From positions 1 to 10,296 of the forward strand of contig JAFGNQ010000337.1 in the NCBI GenBank assembly GCA_016926925.1: a DNA stretch of 10,296 nucleotides, in the 5' to 3' direction. This document shows positions 9,505 through 10,296 of this stretch, piece by piece (the first letter of the stretch is position 1; the number at the start of each line of letters is the position of its first letter). Below the pieces are notes generated by a model that saw only the letters and a list, made by a program, of their open reading frames with translations, did no database searches and had not been told where the DNA came from. The translations under genes and the position numbers were made by a program. The stretch is from Candidatus Aminicenantota bacterium. Lineage in GTDB: Bacteria > Acidobacteriota > Aminicenantia > Aminicenantales > Aminicenantaceae.

Positions 9505-9814
9505 GTTTGCACTCTCAATAGAGTTTATCTGAATTATTCTTAAAAGGTCCGGCCGCGAATCCTGAAGAAACATGTTTTTCGACATGCGTACTCATAAAGT
9601 TCCGCAAGCAACATGTCCGACAAATGGCTTTGAGCTTGCTCAACAGCATTTTCGCCTTTCAACCAGAGCCGGTCCAACGCATATGTCTCTCAATTTTCGT
9701 GCAGCGGAGGACCTCCGATTCATGGATTAAACCTTATCGCCTGCGGCAAGGTCACCTCGTAAATAATTCAGGTTATAAGTAAATGGAAAAATATCCATTG
9801 AATTTTTACCCGTG
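9505..9814 (-). other. rplL-rpoB intergenic leader (310 bases, structured)
   Basis: No recognised gene lies here. On the minus strand, in order, I see: a 6-bp hairpin AATGGA/TCCATT (9799-9782) soon after the rplL stop; ACCTT/AAGGT (9752-9731) closing an interrupted hairpin; the palindrome CGGAGGTCCTCCG (9717-9705); two short frames with possible ribosome sites (9682-9659, 7 codons; 9649-9515, 44 codons); and a stem of 8 bp with one bulge around CAAG (9647-9627). The in-frame 27-codon upstream extension of rpoB also falls here (9585-9505). No good promoter pair and no hairpin with a U-run were found. In E. coli the equivalent gap holds an attenuator and an RNase III site; an analogous role here is inference. 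Confidence 0.6.
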
Positions 9815-10243
9815 TTATTGCAGTTCGACGATGGCACCCACTTCCTCGAATTTTTTCTTGATCTCTTCGGCTTCTTCCTTCGAGATCCCTTCTTTAACCG
9901 GTTTCGGTGCACCATCAACCAGATCCTTAGCTTCCTTAAGGCCGAGGGCCGTCACTTCTCTAACGGTTTTGATGACGTTGATCTTTTTGTCCCCGATTTC
10001 TTTCAAAACCACGGTGAACTCAGTCTTTTCCTCCTCTGCTTGTGCATCGGCTTGAGGGACAGCACCGGCAACAGCCATGGGGACAGCAGCTGCTGCACTC
10101 ACACCATATCTTTCCTCGAACTCTTTGATGTAATCTGCAAGCTCTAACATGGTCAGATTATCCAAATGCTCGAAGAACTGTTCCTTGGTTAGTTTTGCGG
10201 TGTCTTCTTTCTTTTCGGTCTCTTTGGTTTGCGCTTTGGCCAT
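9815..10243 (-). CDS. rplL: 50S ribosomal protein L7/L12
   Basis: L12 forms the mobile ribosomal stalk, binds L10 as dimers, and recruits and activates GTPase factors such as EF-G and EF-Tu. The product has 142 residues against about 121 in E. coli. The dimerisation domain is [22 protein letters not shown] and following (about 18-47), the Ala/Pro hinge spans about 50-70, and the C-terminal factor-binding domain runs from 74 to 142. That domain keeps K87, I91, K92, R95, G101, L102, K103 and K106, matching the conserved E. coli helix 4-5 surface. Residues 1-15 ([15 protein letters not shown]) are a charged extension before the E. coli start point. ATG at 10243 is chosen because GGAGG lies 5 bases upstream. 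An upstream in-frame TTG at 10255 sits over that site and is unlikely. Confidence 0.97.
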   Translation of the reverse strand: MAKAQTKETEKKEDTAKLTKEQFFEHLDNLTMLELADYIKEFEERYGVSAAAAVPMAVAGAVPQADAQAEEEKTEFTVVLKEIGDKKINVIKTVREVTALGLKEAKDLVDGAPKPVKEGISKEEAEEIKKKFEEVGAIVELQ

Positions 10244-10248
10244 TTTTA

Positions 10249-10253
10249 CCTCC
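10249..10253 (-). promoter_or_regulatory. Ribosome binding site of rplL
   Basis: GGAGG on the minus strand, 5 bases before ATG at 10243. It is the strongest such site in the window, as expected for L12, which is made in several copies per ribosome. It rules against the TTG at 10255 as start. Confidence 0.85.
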
Positions 10254-10257
10254 AACC

Positions 10258-10296
10258 CTATTTTTTTGATTTTAATTGACTCAACATGCTGCCTAA
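10258..10296 (-). CDS. rplJ: Probable ribosomal protein L10, C-terminal fragment (cut by window edge)
   Basis: Twelve codons and a TAG are visible, reading [12 protein letters not shown]. The pattern of spaced leucines ending in lysines resembles the C-terminal helix of L10, the anchor to which L12 dimers bind. The frame stops 14 bases before the rplL ATG, just ahead of the rplL ribosome site. One of the other two frames closes early, and the third reads through without stop toward rplL. Identity comes mainly from the universal rplJ-rplL order; twelve residues alone cannot prove it. Confidence 0.65.
   Translation of the reverse strand, partial: LGSMLSQLKSKK

Noticed and set aside
9568..9577. 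Palindrome AAACATGTTT as an operator
   Set aside because: A single 10-base AT-rich palindrome can easily occur by chance, and no second copy or promoter lies nearby.
9782..9799. Hairpin just after rplL as an intrinsic terminator
   Set aside because: The 6-bp stem is AT-rich and is not followed by a U-run on the transcribed strand, so it is unlikely to terminate efficiently.
9766..9805. Possible promoter with TATAAC upstream of rpoB
   Set aside because: TATAAC (minus strand) has no acceptable -35 box at 16-18 bases; the nearest candidate matches only 3 of 6 at 19 bases.
10244..10255. TTG at 10255 as start of L12
   Set aside because: It overlaps the GGAGG that serves ATG at 10243 and has no ribosome site of its own.
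1..10296. Novel accessory system, CRISPR array, insertion sequence or prophage
   Set aside because: All coding space is taken by core genes in standard order; I saw no repeats, transposase-like frames or attachment-site signs.

Overview
This window is a conserved bacterial transcription and translation cluster, read entirely on the minus strand. In transcription order it holds the 3' end of rplJ, then rplL, rpoB, rpoC, rpsL, rpsG and the first 14 codons of fusA. This is the classic junction of the rplKAJL-rpoBC cluster with the str operon. I see no mobile element, CRISPR array, tRNA, rRNA, phage gene or defence gene, and no sign of recent transfer. The larger forward-strand reading frames I examined are mirror shadows of rpoB and rpoC.

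The organism is a bacterium of the Gram-negative-like lineages. RpoB carries both large insertions known from E. coli beta (beta-i4 and beta-i9). RpoC carries the large insertion in the trigger loop (SI3). There is no L7Ae-family gene between rpoC and rpsL, which argues against Bacillota. RpoB also has an eight-cysteine insertion near its N-terminus that E. coli lacks. From memory, that insertion together with the sequence style fits Acidobacteriota or a relative such as Aminicenantia, but this is only an impression.

Region by region (right to left, following transcription): 10258-10296 is the probable rplJ tail. rplL follows after 14 bases. A 310-base gap (9505-9814) separates rplL from rpoB; it holds several short hairpins and two tandem short reading frames, but no convincing promoter. 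rpoB and rpoC overlap at ATGA. A 120-base gap (962-1081) after rpoC holds the best regulatory signal in the window: TTGACA, a 17-base spacer with an extended -10 TG, then TATTAT. The predicted transcript would begin with a 10-bp hairpin. rpsL and rpsG are 11 bases apart. fusA starts 45 bases beyond rpsG.

Together these genes supply the ribosomal stalk (L10, L12), the catalytic core of RNA polymerase (beta, beta'), the decoding-site proteins S12 and S7, and elongation factor G. Points worth a second look are the str promoter with its leader hairpin, the cysteine-rich RpoB insertion, the possible leader peptides and RNA structure before rpoB, an N-terminal extension on L12, and TTG starts on rpsL and fusA.
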